Source of the DNA: Paracoccus stylophorae
GTDB lineage: Bacteria; Pseudomonadota; Alphaproteobacteria; Rhodobacterales; Rhodobacteraceae
NCBI RefSeq assembly: GCF_028553765.1
Contig: NZ_CP067134.1
Span: 973,001 to 1,037,000 of the forward strand
Length of the DNA: 64,000 nucleotides
Reading direction: 5' to 3'
Shown here: positions 26,656 through 37,653 of the stretch, piece after piece
Layout: every line of letters starts with the position of its first letter
How positions within the stretch are numbered: the stretch's first letter is position 1
Notes under the pieces: generated by a model
What the model saw: the letters and a program-made list of their open reading frames with translations, nothing else
What the model was told of the DNA's origin: nothing
The model's database searches: none
Made by a program: the position numbers and the translations under genes

Positions 26656-29460
26656 ATGGATTTCGCTGCCGCCATCGACCGCCTGCCGCTGCCCGTGGAC
26701 CGCGACCGCGCCGGCCGCATCGCCAGGCGGTTTTCAGATCTGCCCCAACCGCTGACCGACCTGCTTTCGGGCACCGCCGGCAGCAGCCCCTATCTGGCGG
26801 GCCTGATCGAGAGCGAGGCCGACTGGCTGCGGTCGGGCGCACTGGATCACGACGATGTCGTGGCGCGCGAGACGGCGGGGTTCGAGGATCTGGATGCCGC
26901 CTTGCTGGGTGTCGCGCTGCGCCGCGCCAAGCGCCGGGTCGCGTTGCAGGTCGCGCTGGCCGATCTGGGCGGGGTCTGGACGCTGGAACGGGTAACGGGC
27001 GCGCTGTCGGATCTGGCCGACCGGGCCGTCGATCTGGCGCTGCGCGTCCATGTCGCGCACGAGGCGCGGCGCGGCAAGCTGCCCCCGACCGACGCGCCGG
27101 CCGGCGGCGTCATCGCGCTGGCGATGGGCAAGGGCGGGGCGCGCGAATTGAACTACAGCTCGGATATCGACCTGATCGTGCTGTTCGACGAGACCGCCTA
27201 TGACGCCGATGACCGGCAAGAGGCGCGCGCCTGCCTGATCCGCGCCACGCGACGGATGGCCGCGACGCTGTCGGACGTGACCGAACACGGCTATGTGTTT
27301 CGCACCGATCTGCGGCTGCGCCCCAACGCCTCGGTCACGCCGGTCTGCATCTCGACCGCCGCGGCGCTGGCCTATTACGAGGCCGAGGGGCGGACATGGG
27401 AACGCGCGGCCTTCATCAAGGCGCGGCCGGCGGCGGGCGACATCGCGGCGGGGCAACGCTTTCTGGACGAGCTGCGCCCCTTTGTCTGGCGCAAGCATCT
27501 GGATTTCGCCGCGATCCAGGACGCCCACGACATGCGGCTGCGCATCCGCGACCACAAGGGGCTGGGCGGGCGGCTGGAGGTTGCCGGCCACGACCTCAAG
27601 CTGGGCCGCGGCGGCATCCGCGAGATCGAGTTCTTCACCCAGACCCGCCAGCTGATCGCCGGCGGACGAGAGCCGGAACTGCGATGCCGCGACACGGTGG
27701 GCGGGCTGGCGGCGCTGGCGGCGCGGGACTGGATCGCAGCCGAGATCGCGGCGGAACTGACCGACCATTATCGCCAGCACCGCGAGATCGAGCACCGCAT
27801 CCAGATGGTCAACGACGCGCAGACCCATCATCTGCCGCGCGATCGCGACGGGCTGGCGACGATCGCGGCGCTGATGGGGCGCGACGATGTGGACGAGTGG
27901 TCGGCAGGGCTGAAGACGCGGCTGGAACGGGTGCACGAGCTGACCGAATCGTTCTTTGCGCCCGGCGAGGTGGCCGAACGCCCGCAGCTGTCCGACGAAT
28001 CGCGCGCGATCATCGACCGCTGGCAGGGATACCCGGCCCTGCGTTCGGCGCGCGCGCAGCAGATCTTTCGCCGGGTCGAGCCGGAATTGCTGGACAGGAT
28101 GGCGCGCACCGGCCACCCGCAAGAGGCGCTGAGCCGGTTCGACAGCTTCCTGTCGGGCCTGCCGGCGGGGGTGCAGCTGTTCTCGCTGTTCGACGCCAAT
28201 CCGCAGCTGATCGAACTGATCGTCGATATCTGCGGAACCGCCCCGGGGCTGGCCAGCTATCTGGCGCGTCATTCGGCCGTGCTGGACGCGGTTCTGGGCG
28301 GCAGCTTCTTTGCGCCGTGGCCGGGTGTCGCGGGGCTGCAACAGGAATTGCAGGCCGCGCTGCAAGCCGCGCTGGACGCGCCGGACGGCGGCTATGAACG
28401 CGCGCTGGATGCCGCGCGGCGATGGGCGCATGAATGGCATTTCCGCATCGGCGTGCACCATCTGCGCGGCCTGATCGACGCCGACGAGGCGGGGCTGCAA
28501 TATGCAGATCTGGCCGATGCCTGTGTCGCGGCGCTGTTTCCGGTCGTGGTGGCCGATTTAGCGCGCCGTCACGGCGCGCCGCCGGGCAACGGCGCGGTGG
28601 TGATGGGGATGGGCTCGCTTGGCGCGCGGATGCTGAACGCAGCCTCGGATCTCGACCTGATCGTGATCTATGACGCCGACGGCGTGGACAGTTCCGACGG
28701 TCCCCGGCCGCTGGCGACAAGGCCCTATTACGCCCGGCTGACACAGGCCGCGATCACGGCGCTGTCGGCGCCGACCGCACGGGGGCGGCTTTACGAGGTC
28801 GATATGCGGCTGCGTCCGTCGGGCCGCCAGGGGCCGGTCGCCACCTCAATCCAGAGCTTCGAGAATTACCAGATGACCGATGCCTGGACATGGGAGCATC
28901 TGGCGCTGACGCGGGCGCGGACGGTCGGGCGGGCCGGCGCGGGCTCCGAGGCGCTGGCCGGACGGATCGAAGCCCTGCGTCTTCAGGTGCTGCGCCAGCG
29001 CGGAGACGAGGACCTGGTGATGCCCGATCTTGCGCAGATGCGGGCGCGCATCTTTGCGGCCAAGGCCCCGGACCGGCAATGGGAGGCCAAGATCGGTCCC
29101 GGCCGGCTTCAGGACATCGAGCTGCTGGCCCAGTCCCTCGCCCTACGCGCGGGCGACGGGGCGCGCGGAACGCTGGCGCAGCTGCGCGCGGGCGTCCGCG
29201 CCGGCCTGATCGACAAGGACCGGTCGGACCGGCTGTCATCGATCTGGCGGTTTCTGTGGCGGCTGCACGCCTCGGGGCGGCTGCTGACCGACCGGCCGCT
29301 GGACATGGACGATATCGGCTTCGGCGGTCAGGAGTTCCTGCTGCGGGAAACCGGCTGCGACGATCTGGAGGCGCTGCGCCACACGCTTGAGACGCAGACC
29401 GAGGAGGCGGCGGGGATCGTGGACGCGCAGCTTTCCCGCACGGACGCGCAGGCCGGCTGA
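26656..29460 (+). CDS. glnE: Bifunctional glutamine synthetase adenylyltransferase/deadenylase
   Basis: The 934-residue protein has two nucleotidyltransferase domains. The N-terminal one (deadenylylating) carries GKGGARELNYSSDIDLIVL (about 157-175). The C-terminal one (adenylylating) carries GMGSLGARMLNAASDLDLIV (about 651-670). A regulatory region lies between. It adds or removes AMP on glutamine synthetase in response to PII and glutamine. The length is close to the usual 950. No Shine-Dalgarno site precedes the ATG, and the only convincing promoter is 8 bases away, which suggests leaderless translation. glnD, the upstream partner in nitrogen signalling, lies 18 kb away. Confidence 0.95.
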   Translation: MDFAAAIDRLPLPVDRDRAGRIARRFSDLPQPLTDLLSGTAGSSPYLAGLIESEADWLRSGALDHDDVVARETAGFEDLDAALLGVALRRAKRRVALQVALADLGGVWTLERVTGALSDLADRAVDLALRVHVAHEARRGKLPPTDAPAGGVIALAMGKGGARELNYSSDIDLIVLFDETAYDADDRQEARACLIRATRRMAATLSDVTEHGYVFRTDLRLRPNASVTPVCISTAAALAYYEAEGRTWERAAFIKARPAAGDIAAGQRFLDELRPFVWRKHLDFAAIQDAHDMRLRIRDHKGLGGRLEVAGHDLKLGRGGIREIEFFTQTRQLIAGGREPELRCRDTVGGLAALAARDWIAAEIAAELTDHYRQHREIEHRIQMVNDAQTHHLPRDRDGLATIAALMGRDDVDEWSAGLKTRLERVHELTESFFAPGEVAERPQLSDESRAIIDRWQGYPALRSARAQQIFRRVEPELLDRMARTGHPQEALSRFDSFLSGLPAGVQLFSLFDANPQLIELIVDICGTAPGLASYLARHSAVLDAVLGGSFFAPWPGVAGLQQELQAALQAALDAPDGGYERALDAARRWAHEWHFRIGVHHLRGLIDADEAGLQYADLADACVAALFPVVVADLARRHGAPPGNGAVVMGMGSLGARMLNAASDLDLIVIYDADGVDSSDGPRPLATRPYYARLTQAAITALSAPTARGRLYEVDMRLRPSGRQGPVATSIQSFENYQMTDAWTWEHLALTRARTVGRAGAGSEALAGRIEALRLQVLRQRGDEDLVMPDLAQMRARIFAAKAPDRQWEAKIGPGRLQDIELLAQSLALRAGDGARGTLAQLRAGVRAGLIDKDRSDRLSSIWRFLWRLHASGRLLTDRPLDMDDIGFGGQEFLLRETGCDDLEALRHTLETQTEEAAGIVDAQLSRTDAQAG

Positions 29461-29478
29461 TGCCCCGCCCGCGCGCGG

Positions 29479-31602
29479 TTATCCGGTGGCCTGCTGCAAT
29501 CCCGGATCGCCCTCGCGCTCGGCGACCGCGCGTGCGGCGACAAGGGTGACCGGGGCGGGCCGTGCGGCCTGCGCCGCCGCCTCAGCCATGGAACGTCCGC
29601 CGATCTGGCCCAGCACCGGCAACCTGGTGGTGCCCTCCGCCGCCGCCGGGGCCGCGATGTCCGTTTCGGTCGCGTCATAGATGCCATGCGCGGTCTTGTC
29701 CCAATAGAACGGCTTGACCACGACCTCATAGATCGCCTTCCAGCCGGCCAGGCAGCCAAGCGGGAAATACAGATGCAGCGTCGGCACCCACGCCATCAGA
29801 TGTCGGTGCTTGGCGCCCCGCACGGCCCACATGCCCACACCGATGCTTATCAGTTCCGATACGATGAAGATGGCGAACAGCGCGGTGGCCGCATGGCCGC
29901 CCCAGATGCCCGACAGCGGTTCGCGCAGCGGATGCGGCAGGCCGAGGCTGAGCAGCCAGAAGCTCCACAGAATCGGGGCCAGCAGATATTGCGACAGCGT
30001 GCCGAAGAACTGGATCTGGAAACCCCAGAACCGCCACGCGCCCAGATCGCGCCACAGCCGGACCGGATCGCGCATATGCACGCCCCATGTCATCGCATAA
30101 CCCTTGAGCCAGCGCGACCGCTGCTTGACCCAGGGCAGGGCGCGGCAATTCGCCTCTTCGTCGGTGGTGGTCTCCAGGATCTGCGTGCGCCAGCCGCGCC
30201 GGGCCAGCCTGACACCCAGATCGGCGTCTTCGGTCACGTTCCAGGCGTCCCACGCGCCGACCGCCTCCAGCGCGTCGCGGCGAAAGAACAGCGTGGTCCC
30301 GCCCAGAGGCACGACCAGCCCCATCCGCGCCACGCCGGGCAGCAGAACCCGGAACCAGGCCGCATATTCGACAGTGAAACACCGCGCCAGCCAGTTGGTG
30401 CGCGGGTTGTAGTAATCCAGCGCGCCTTGCAGGCAGGCCACGTCGTCGGCGGCGAAGTGAAAGCCGCGCGCGACCTTGTGCAGCTGATCGGGATCGGGAC
30501 GGTCCTCGGCGTCCCAGACGCCGACGATCTCGCCCCGCGCGAAATTCAGCGCATAGTTCAGCGCCCGCGGCTTGGTCTGGATGCGCCCCTCGGGCACCTC
30601 GATCACGCGCAGCCACGCGGGCAGGCACGCGCCCTCAAGCGCGGATCGTGTCACCGAATCGTCGGCCTCGATCACCAGCAGGATGTCGGTCAGCTCGCGC
30701 GGATAATCCAGCCGCGCCAGCCGCGCGACCAGCTTGCCGGCCACGTCGCTTTCCTTGAACAGCGGCACCATCACCGAAATCACCGGCAGCGCCGCATCCA
30801 TCTGCCGCGCGACCAGCCGCCCCGCCTGCGCGTCCTGACCGATCCGGCGACTTTCGGCCCGGATGCGCAGCGCCGCGCAGAAGGCGCCCAGCTTCAGCCC
30901 GGTCTGCGCCACCAGCGTCAGCGCGGCCCAGCCGGTCAGCACCGACAGCACCCAGATCGGAACCAGCCACATGCCCAGCGCGACCGTCGCCATCAGCGCC
31001 AGTGCCACCTCACCGCTCCAGCGTTCGTTGCGGGTGCGGCAGCTTTCGCTTTCGGGGACGCGCAGTTCGGCCATGCGGATCATCGCGCTGCGCCGGGTGG
31101 CAAGGATCGCGTCCTGCACCTGCGCCTCGCTGCACAGCAACATGCGGATTTGGCCGAACCCGTCGGGCAGGGCGGGGCGCAGCGCCGCGAAATCCTCGGG
31201 GCGGGCGGTGGCGATCCAGGTGACGCCGCCAATCCGGCGCCAGGGCAGGATGCCGTTGGCGAGGCAGAAACCCGCGCCTGCGGCGTCGATCAGCCGGGGA
31301 TCGGCGGGCGTGGCCGAGGGATCGACCGCAGTCGTGCGCCATTGCCGCGACAGGGCGCGCATCAGCGCGTCCTGCGTGACCCATCCCTGCGACAGAAGGA
31401 TCTGGCCCAGCCGCGTCTTCTGCCGCTGCCGCATGACCACGGCCTTCAGCAGATGCCCGGGTTCGACCGCCCCATCCTCAAGCAGGATCTGACCCAGAGG
31501 CTGCGGATTGCGCGCCGCCAGCGCCACGGCCGCAGAATCCGGCGCAGAATCGGGCGCGGGGTGCGGGGGCGGGGTCGGGGTCGGCAATGCGGCTTTCAGC
31601 AT
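29479..31602 (-). CDS. Processive-type GT2 glycosyltransferase with N-terminal MshEN-like domain
   Basis: The 707-residue protein has a Pro-rich start (to about 30), then two tandem LGQILL-x-G repeats (36-53 and 65-82) that match the c-di-GMP-binding MshEN/GspE N-terminal pattern. Two membrane helices follow at about 195-240. A GT2 catalytic domain comes next, with DAED (near 315), TED and QRSRW (494-498, the QxxRW motif of processive synthases such as BcsA). Further helices lie at about 530-645. It probably makes and exports a polysaccharide. No PilZ domain is seen. AAAGGAAT precedes the ATG. No polysaccharide operon surrounds it. Confidence 0.85.
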   Translation of the reverse strand: MLKAALPTPTPPPHPAPDSAPDSAAVALAARNPQPLGQILLEDGAVEPGHLLKAVVMRQRQKTRLGQILLSQGWVTQDALMRALSRQWRTTAVDPSATPADPRLIDAAGAGFCLANGILPWRRIGGVTWIATARPEDFAALRPALPDGFGQIRMLLCSEAQVQDAILATRRSAMIRMAELRVPESESCRTRNERWSGEVALALMATVALGMWLVPIWVLSVLTGWAALTLVAQTGLKLGAFCAALRIRAESRRIGQDAQAGRLVARQMDAALPVISVMVPLFKESDVAGKLVARLARLDYPRELTDILLVIEADDSVTRSALEGACLPAWLRVIEVPEGRIQTKPRALNYALNFARGEIVGVWDAEDRPDPDQLHKVARGFHFAADDVACLQGALDYYNPRTNWLARCFTVEYAAWFRVLLPGVARMGLVVPLGGTTLFFRRDALEAVGAWDAWNVTEDADLGVRLARRGWRTQILETTTDEEANCRALPWVKQRSRWLKGYAMTWGVHMRDPVRLWRDLGAWRFWGFQIQFFGTLSQYLLAPILWSFWLLSLGLPHPLREPLSGIWGGHAATALFAIFIVSELISIGVGMWAVRGAKHRHLMAWVPTLHLYFPLGCLAGWKAIYEVVVKPFYWDKTAHGIYDATETDIAAPAAAEGTTRLPVLGQIGGRSMAEAAAQAARPAPVTLVAARAVAEREGDPGLQQATG

Positions 31603-31679
31603 GGGCGATTCCTTTCGGGAACGCCCAGTCTTGTCATGGCCGCAGTTAAGAAGAGGTTAAACGGAAAGAAACCGCCCGA

Positions 31680-32828
31680 TCAGTCGCGGCGGGCGCGCAT
31701 CGCGTCGGCGAAACGGTCGAACAGATAGCCGCTGTCCTGCGGGCCGGGCGCGGCCTCGGGATGATACTGCACGGAAAAGACCGGCTTGTCCGTGACCCGC
31801 AAACCGCAATTGCTGCCGTCGAACAGGCTGACATGGGTTTCCACGACGCCATCGGGCAGGGTCTGGCCGTCCACCGCAAAGCCGTGATTCATCGACGTGA
31901 TCTCGACTTTGCCGGTATCGTTGTCGCGGACCGGGTGGTTCGCGCCGTGATGGCCATGGCTCATCTTGACGGTGCGGCCGCCAAGGGCCAGCGCCAGCAT
32001 CTGATGGCCCAGACAGATACCGAAGATCGGCAGGTCGCGGCCCAGCAGGTCGCGAATCATCGGCACCGCGTATTCGCCCGTCGCCGCAGGATCGCCCGGC
32101 CCGTTCGACAGGAACACACCTTCGGGCTCGTGGGCCATCACCTCATCGGCGGTCGCGGTGGCGGGCAGCACGGTGACGTCGGCGCCATGCGCGACCAGCG
32201 AGCGCAGGATGTTGCGCTTGGCTCCGTAATCCAGCGCCACGACCTTGAACGGCCGGTCCTTGGTCAGGGTGCCGAACCCCTCGCCCCATTCCCAGGCGCC
32301 TTCCTGCCAGCGATAGCTTTGGGCGCAGCTAACCTCGCGCGCCAGATCCATGCCGACCAGACCCGGCCAGTCGCGGGCGCGCGCGATCATCGCCTCGATG
32401 TCGAAATTCCCGTCCGGATCGTGGGCCAGCACGACATGGGGGGCGCCCTGCCGGCGGATGGCGCGGGTCAGACGCCGGGTATCCACCCCGCCGATGCCGA
32501 TCCGGCCGCGCCGCGCCATCCAGTCGGGCAGGTTTCCCGCCGCGCGCCAGTTCGACGGCTGCGTCGGGTCCCACCGCACCACGATGCCGCTGGCGACGGG
32601 ATCGGCGGCCTCGTCATCCTCGGCGGTGACGCCGGTATTCCCGATATGGGGAAAGGTGAAGGTCACGATCTGGCCCGCATAGGACGGGTCGGTCATGATC
32701 TCCTGATAGCCGGTCATGGCGGTGTTGAAGACCAGTTCCGCCACCACCTCGCCCGTGGCGCCGAAACCGTGGCCGTGAAAGACGGTTCCGTCGGCAAGCG
32801 CAAGGCAGGCGGTCGGTTTCGTGGCCAT
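31680..32828 (-). CDS. carA: Carbamoyl-phosphate synthase small (glutaminase) subunit
   Basis: The 382-residue protein has the CarA N-terminal domain (FNTAMTGYQEIMTDPSYAGQIV) and a class I glutamine amidotransferase domain with the nucleophile Cys in GICLGHQ (about residue 272) and the His/Glu pair in VQYHPEA. It supplies ammonia from glutamine to CarB for arginine and pyrimidine synthesis. AGAGGTG precedes the ATG. carB is not adjacent. It is divergent from yqeY. Confidence 0.96.
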   Translation of the reverse strand: MATKPTACLALADGTVFHGHGFGATGEVVAELVFNTAMTGYQEIMTDPSYAGQIVTFTFPHIGNTGVTAEDDEAADPVASGIVVRWDPTQPSNWRAAGNLPDWMARRGRIGIGGVDTRRLTRAIRRQGAPHVVLAHDPDGNFDIEAMIARARDWPGLVGMDLAREVSCAQSYRWQEGAWEWGEGFGTLTKDRPFKVVALDYGAKRNILRSLVAHGADVTVLPATATADEVMAHEPEGVFLSNGPGDPAATGEYAVPMIRDLLGRDLPIFGICLGHQMLALALGGRTVKMSHGHHGANHPVRDNDTGKVEITSMNHGFAVDGQTLPDGVVETHVSLFDGSNCGLRVTDKPVFSVQYHPEAAPGPQDSGYLFDRFADAMRARRD

Positions 32829-32999
32829 GTCGGCACCTCTGGACTGAAATCAGCCGGTGAATAGGGGCGGCGGGGCGGAAGGTCAAGGCGGACGGGCGGC
32901 GCCTGCCGGCTTGATTTCGCGGCGCGTCGAGCTTAGATGGCCTGCTTTCCGGCGTGCGGGACCCTTCGTTGCGCCGCGGAACCTTCGGGAGAGTGTCTG

Positions 33000-33464
33000 A
33001 TGGACCTGCGAGCCAGACTGCAAGCCGCCACAAAGGAAGCCATGAAAGCCAGGGACAGCACAAGGCTATCCACGCTGCGGCTGATCGGCGCGGCGGTAAA
33101 GGACCGCGAGATCGCGCTGCGCGGCGGCGACGGCGAGGGCGGAGAGATGACCGAAGCCGATCTGGTCGCGATCATGTCGAGGATGGTCAAGCAGCGCCAG
33201 GAATCGGCCAAGGCGTATGAAGAGGGCGGGCGGTTGGAACTGGCCGCGCAGGAAGAACAGGAAATCGCCATCATCCAGGAATTCCTGCCCCGGCAGCTGT
33301 CCGAGGCGGAATCCGCCGCCGCCATCGACGCCGCCATCGGCGATCTGGGCGCGACCGGCGTGCGCGACATGGGGCGGGTGATGGCGGAACTGCGCAGCCG
33401 CCATGCCGGGCAGATGGATCTTGGCGTCGTCGGCCCGATGGTCAAGCAGCGCCTGCTGCACTGA
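33000..33464 (+). CDS. GatB/YqeY domain protein
   Basis: The 154-residue protein matches YqeY: LRARLQAATKEAMKARD, then STLRLIGAAVKDREI, then IIQEFLPRQLSEAE and a C-terminal GxVGPMVKQRL. The fold is related to the tail domain of the GatB amidotransferase subunit, but a role in tRNA handling is unproven. It sits divergent to carA, an arrangement I recall from other alphaproteobacteria. The family start MDLRARL fixes the ATG. Confidence 0.92.
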   Translation: MDLRARLQAATKEAMKARDSTRLSTLRLIGAAVKDREIALRGGDGEGGEMTEADLVAIMSRMVKQRQESAKAYEEGGRLELAAQEEQEIAIIQEFLPRQLSEAESAAAIDAAIGDLGATGVRDMGRVMAELRSRHAGQMDLGVVGPMVKQRLLH

Positions 33465-33511
33465 GGCAACCGGCCGCGCCCTGCCGGCGTTACAGCGGCA
33501 GGAGGTGCAAC

Positions 33512-33703
33512 ATGCCAGCAAAATCCAAAGCCCAGCAACGCGCCGCGGGCGCGGCCCTGTCCGCCAAGCGCGGCGACACCAAGGTCAGCGAATTGCAGGG
33601 CGCGTCGCGGCAGATGTATGACAGCATGTCCGAGGACGAGTTGGAGGATTTCGCCTCGACCGACCTCGATGGTCTGCCCGAACATGTCGACGGCGACGAC
33701 TGA
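33512..33703 (+). CDS. DUF3008 small protein
   Basis: The 63-residue protein begins MPAKSKAQQRAAG and has a central GASRQMYDSMSEDELEDFAST segment with an acidic tail, matching DUF3008. It is soluble and of unknown function. A textbook GGCAGGAGG site precedes the ATG. It follows yqeY by 47 bases on the same strand. Confidence 0.85.
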   Translation: MPAKSKAQQRAAGAALSAKRGDTKVSELQGASRQMYDSMSEDELEDFASTDLDGLPEHVDGDD

Positions 33704-33800
33704 GTGTCCGAGGGCGCGGCGAAACGGATGAACGGCTTGCCCGCCTGACAGGGTGGACAGCCTCCTTCTGTTTTTGCTCAACCGGACGCGCCCACCCGGC

Positions 33801-34294
33801 CTATCGCAGACCGGCCAGCCTTTTCTGCACCTGATCGCACAGATTGCGGCGTTCTTCGGGGGTGAGGAACGCGCCCAACTCCACCTCGCGCTGCCCGTCG
33901 GTCAGGGTCAGGTAAGCCTCGACCGGGCCGTCGCGCAGGGCGGCGCGCACCCAGTAGGGGTTCGTCACCCACACCCGATCCGGGCTGCCCACATCCTGTC
34001 TTCGCAGGGCCAGCCGGTCGCGCGTGATGATCAGGTGTTCATGCGTCCTGCCGCTGCGATAGCTGCGTTGCAGGGCGAACCACAGCCCCCCGACGGAAAG
34101 CGCCATGAAGGGCAGCAACCCCCACAGGATCGTCGTGCCCAGCACCGCCAGCAACGGCAGCGCCAGCAGGCCGGCGGTCACGGCGATGAACCAGACAAAG
34201 CCTTTCACCGGCAGCGACCGATAGGGCCAGACATGCAGCTCATGTGAAACGGCCCCGGAATCGTCCGGGGCCGTATCGTGCCATTCATAAGGCA

Positions 34295-34295
<1 letters not shown>
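33801..34295 (-). CDS. DUF2244 membrane protein
   Basis: The 164-residue protein has two closely spaced membrane helices (about 34-75) and a C-terminal region with ITRDRLALRR and NPYWVRAALRDGP, matching DUF2244. Such proteins often sit next to cytochrome oxidase genes. Its ATG overlaps the ctaD stop by one base (TGATG), so translation is coupled to subunit I. A role in oxidase assembly or membrane insertion is inference from this linkage. Confidence 0.85.
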
Positions 34296-36118
<1,823 letters not shown>

Positions 36119-36166
36119 CCATCGTCACATGAATGCGGCCGATCGCCGCACCCGGTCGCGCGAGGA

Positions 36167-36601
36167 TCAGTCCGCGGCCGGCGCGTCGGGCGAATGGCTG
36201 GCCAGGAACGCCGCGACGTCTTCCTGATTCTTGTTCAGCTTGAAGGTCATCTTGGTCCGGGCCGAATCGTCGCCAGTCTTTTCCTGAACGAACATGTTCG
36301 GATCGGTCATGTAGCCGACCAGATCCTCGGGCGTCCAGACCTCTCCTGCCTCTCTCAGCTCGATCAGCGCGTCGGAATATTTGAATCCTTCCTCGCTGGC
36401 GGCCTCGCGGCCGACGATCCCGTAAAGATTCGGACCGGTCCGGCCGCCTTTCACGATGTCCTCGCCGTCAGGCGACTGGATCATGTGACAGGCCTTGCAT
36501 TTGCGGAATTCCTTTTCGCCGTTTGCGGCATCGCCATCCTGCGCAAGCGCCGGCATGGCCAGGGCGGCACCAAGAAGCGTGCCGATGATCGCGATTTTCA
36601 T
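36167..36601 (-). CDS. cycA: Periplasmic cytochrome c (c550 type)
   Basis: The 144-residue protein has a signal peptide cleaved after ALA (residue 20), heme site CKACH (C35, C38, H39) and the axial methionine M118 in TKMTF. The sequence GDAANGEKEFRKCKACHM and the GRTGPNLYG segment closely resemble Paracoccus cytochrome c550. It carries electrons from bc1 to the oxidase and to periplasmic reductases. It lies directly upstream of ctaD on the same strand, as I recall for P. denitrificans. GAGGA precedes the ATG. Confidence 0.92.
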   Translation of the reverse strand: MKIAIIGTLLGAALAMPALAQDGDAANGEKEFRKCKACHMIQSPDGEDIVKGGRTGPNLYGIVGREAASEEGFKYSDALIELREAGEVWTPEDLVGYMTDPNMFVQEKTGDDSARTKMTFKLNKNQEDVAAFLASHSPDAPAAD

Positions 36602-36726
36602 TCGTGTATCCTCGCTTGTTCAAAGACTGGATCTCTGACGACCTGTATATGGCGTGGACCCTCGAACTCCCAGACGCCTCAAGGTCGCACCGCAGATGTG
36701 ACCATGTCCGGAACGCGGGCGCCAGA

Positions 36727-37452
36727 TCAAATTTCGTCGTCGAATATCCGAGGGAAACAGTTCCTCAGCGCCGCATCCAGATCAGTCATCCCGACCGGAA
36801 GACCCAGATCGACCAGGCTGGTCACGCCGTGCCCGCTGATGCCGCAGGGCACGATGCCGCCGTAATGCGACAGATCGGGTTCTACATTGATCGCCATGCC
36901 GTGAAAGCTGATCCAGCGGCGCAGCTTGACGCCGATGGCGGCGATCTTGTCCTCGCGCGGGCTGCCGTCGGCCAGGGGCGGCTTTTCGGGCCGCGTCACC
37001 CACACGCCCACGCGCCCTTCGCGGATTTCGCCGGTCACGCCGAATTCCGCCAATGCGGCGATGATCCAGCGTTCAAGCCGCGCCACGAAGTCCCGCACGT
37101 CGCGCCCGCGCCGGTTCAGATCCAGCATCACATAGACGATCCGCTGGCCGGGTCCGTGATAGGTATACTGCCCGCCGCGCCCTGCCGCATGGACCGGGAA
37201 CCGCGCGTCAAGCAGATCCGCGTCGCGCGCGCTGGTGCCTGCGGTATAAAGGGGCGGATGTTCGACCAGCCAGATCAGCTCATCCGCGGTGCCTGCGTGA
37301 ATGGCGGCCACGCGCGCCTCCATGAACGCCACCGCATGCTCGTAATCGGTCAGGCCCTCGCTGATGATCCACTCTGCCATGGGCGCGATCTGACCGGAAC
37401 CGGGGCTGCCGTCAAGCGGCGCGCGCGCCCCAAGAAAGGTCTTTTCATCCAT
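36727..37452 (-). CDS. lipB: Octanoyl-[ACP]:protein N-octanoyltransferase
   Basis: The 241-residue protein has the LipB core: [17 protein letters not shown] (about 91-107), the lysine K176 in IGVKLRRW and the cysteine C203 in VPCGISGHG that form the catalytic pair. It moves octanoate from acyl carrier protein to lipoyl domains, the first step of lipoate attachment. The first ATG has GAGGCGGGG before it; an ATG 24 codons later (37380, [10 protein letters not shown]) looks more like the family N-terminus but has no ribosome site. Confidence 0.95.
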   Translation of the reverse strand: MDEKTFLGARAPLDGSPGSGQIAPMAEWIISEGLTDYEHAVAFMEARVAAIHAGTADELIWLVEHPPLYTAGTSARDADLLDARFPVHAAGRGGQYTYHGPGQRIVYVMLDLNRRGRDVRDFVARLERWIIAALAEFGVTGEIREGRVGVWVTRPEKPPLADGSPREDKIAAIGVKLRRWISFHGMAINVEPDLSHYGGIVPCGISGHGVTSLVDLGLPVGMTDLDAALRNCFPRIFDDEI

Positions 37453-37488
37453 CCCCGCCTCGGATAATAGCCGGCCTACTGCCCGGAT

Positions 37489-37575
37489 GCGGTCGTGGCG
37501 GAATTGGTAGACGCGCAGCGTTGAGGTCGCTGTTCCTTAACCGGAGTGGAAGTTCGAGTCTTCTCGACCGCACCA
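37489..37575 (+). tRNA. tRNA-Leu (anticodon GAG)
   Basis: The 87-base gene folds into a class II tRNA. Acceptor stem GCGGTCG pairs with CGACCGC; the D arm is GGCGGAATTGGTAGACGC; the anticodon stem CAGCG/CGCTG holds the loop TTGAGGT with GAG at 37523-37525; a long variable arm and TTCGAGT follow. CCA is encoded (37573-37575). It reads CUC and CUU leucine codons. It lies between lipB and iaaA. Confidence 0.95.
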
Positions 37576-37653
37576 TCATCTTCCCGAAAATCAGGCGCGA
37601 TGACGCCCTCTGACAGGCTCGCGTCTGGCGGGCCGGAACGGCCTGATGCGCCG

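Noticed and set aside
29686..31728. A 680-codon plus-strand frame opposite the glycosyltransferase
   Set aside because: Shadow of the GT2 gene; low-complexity Arg/Gln/His content and no start context.
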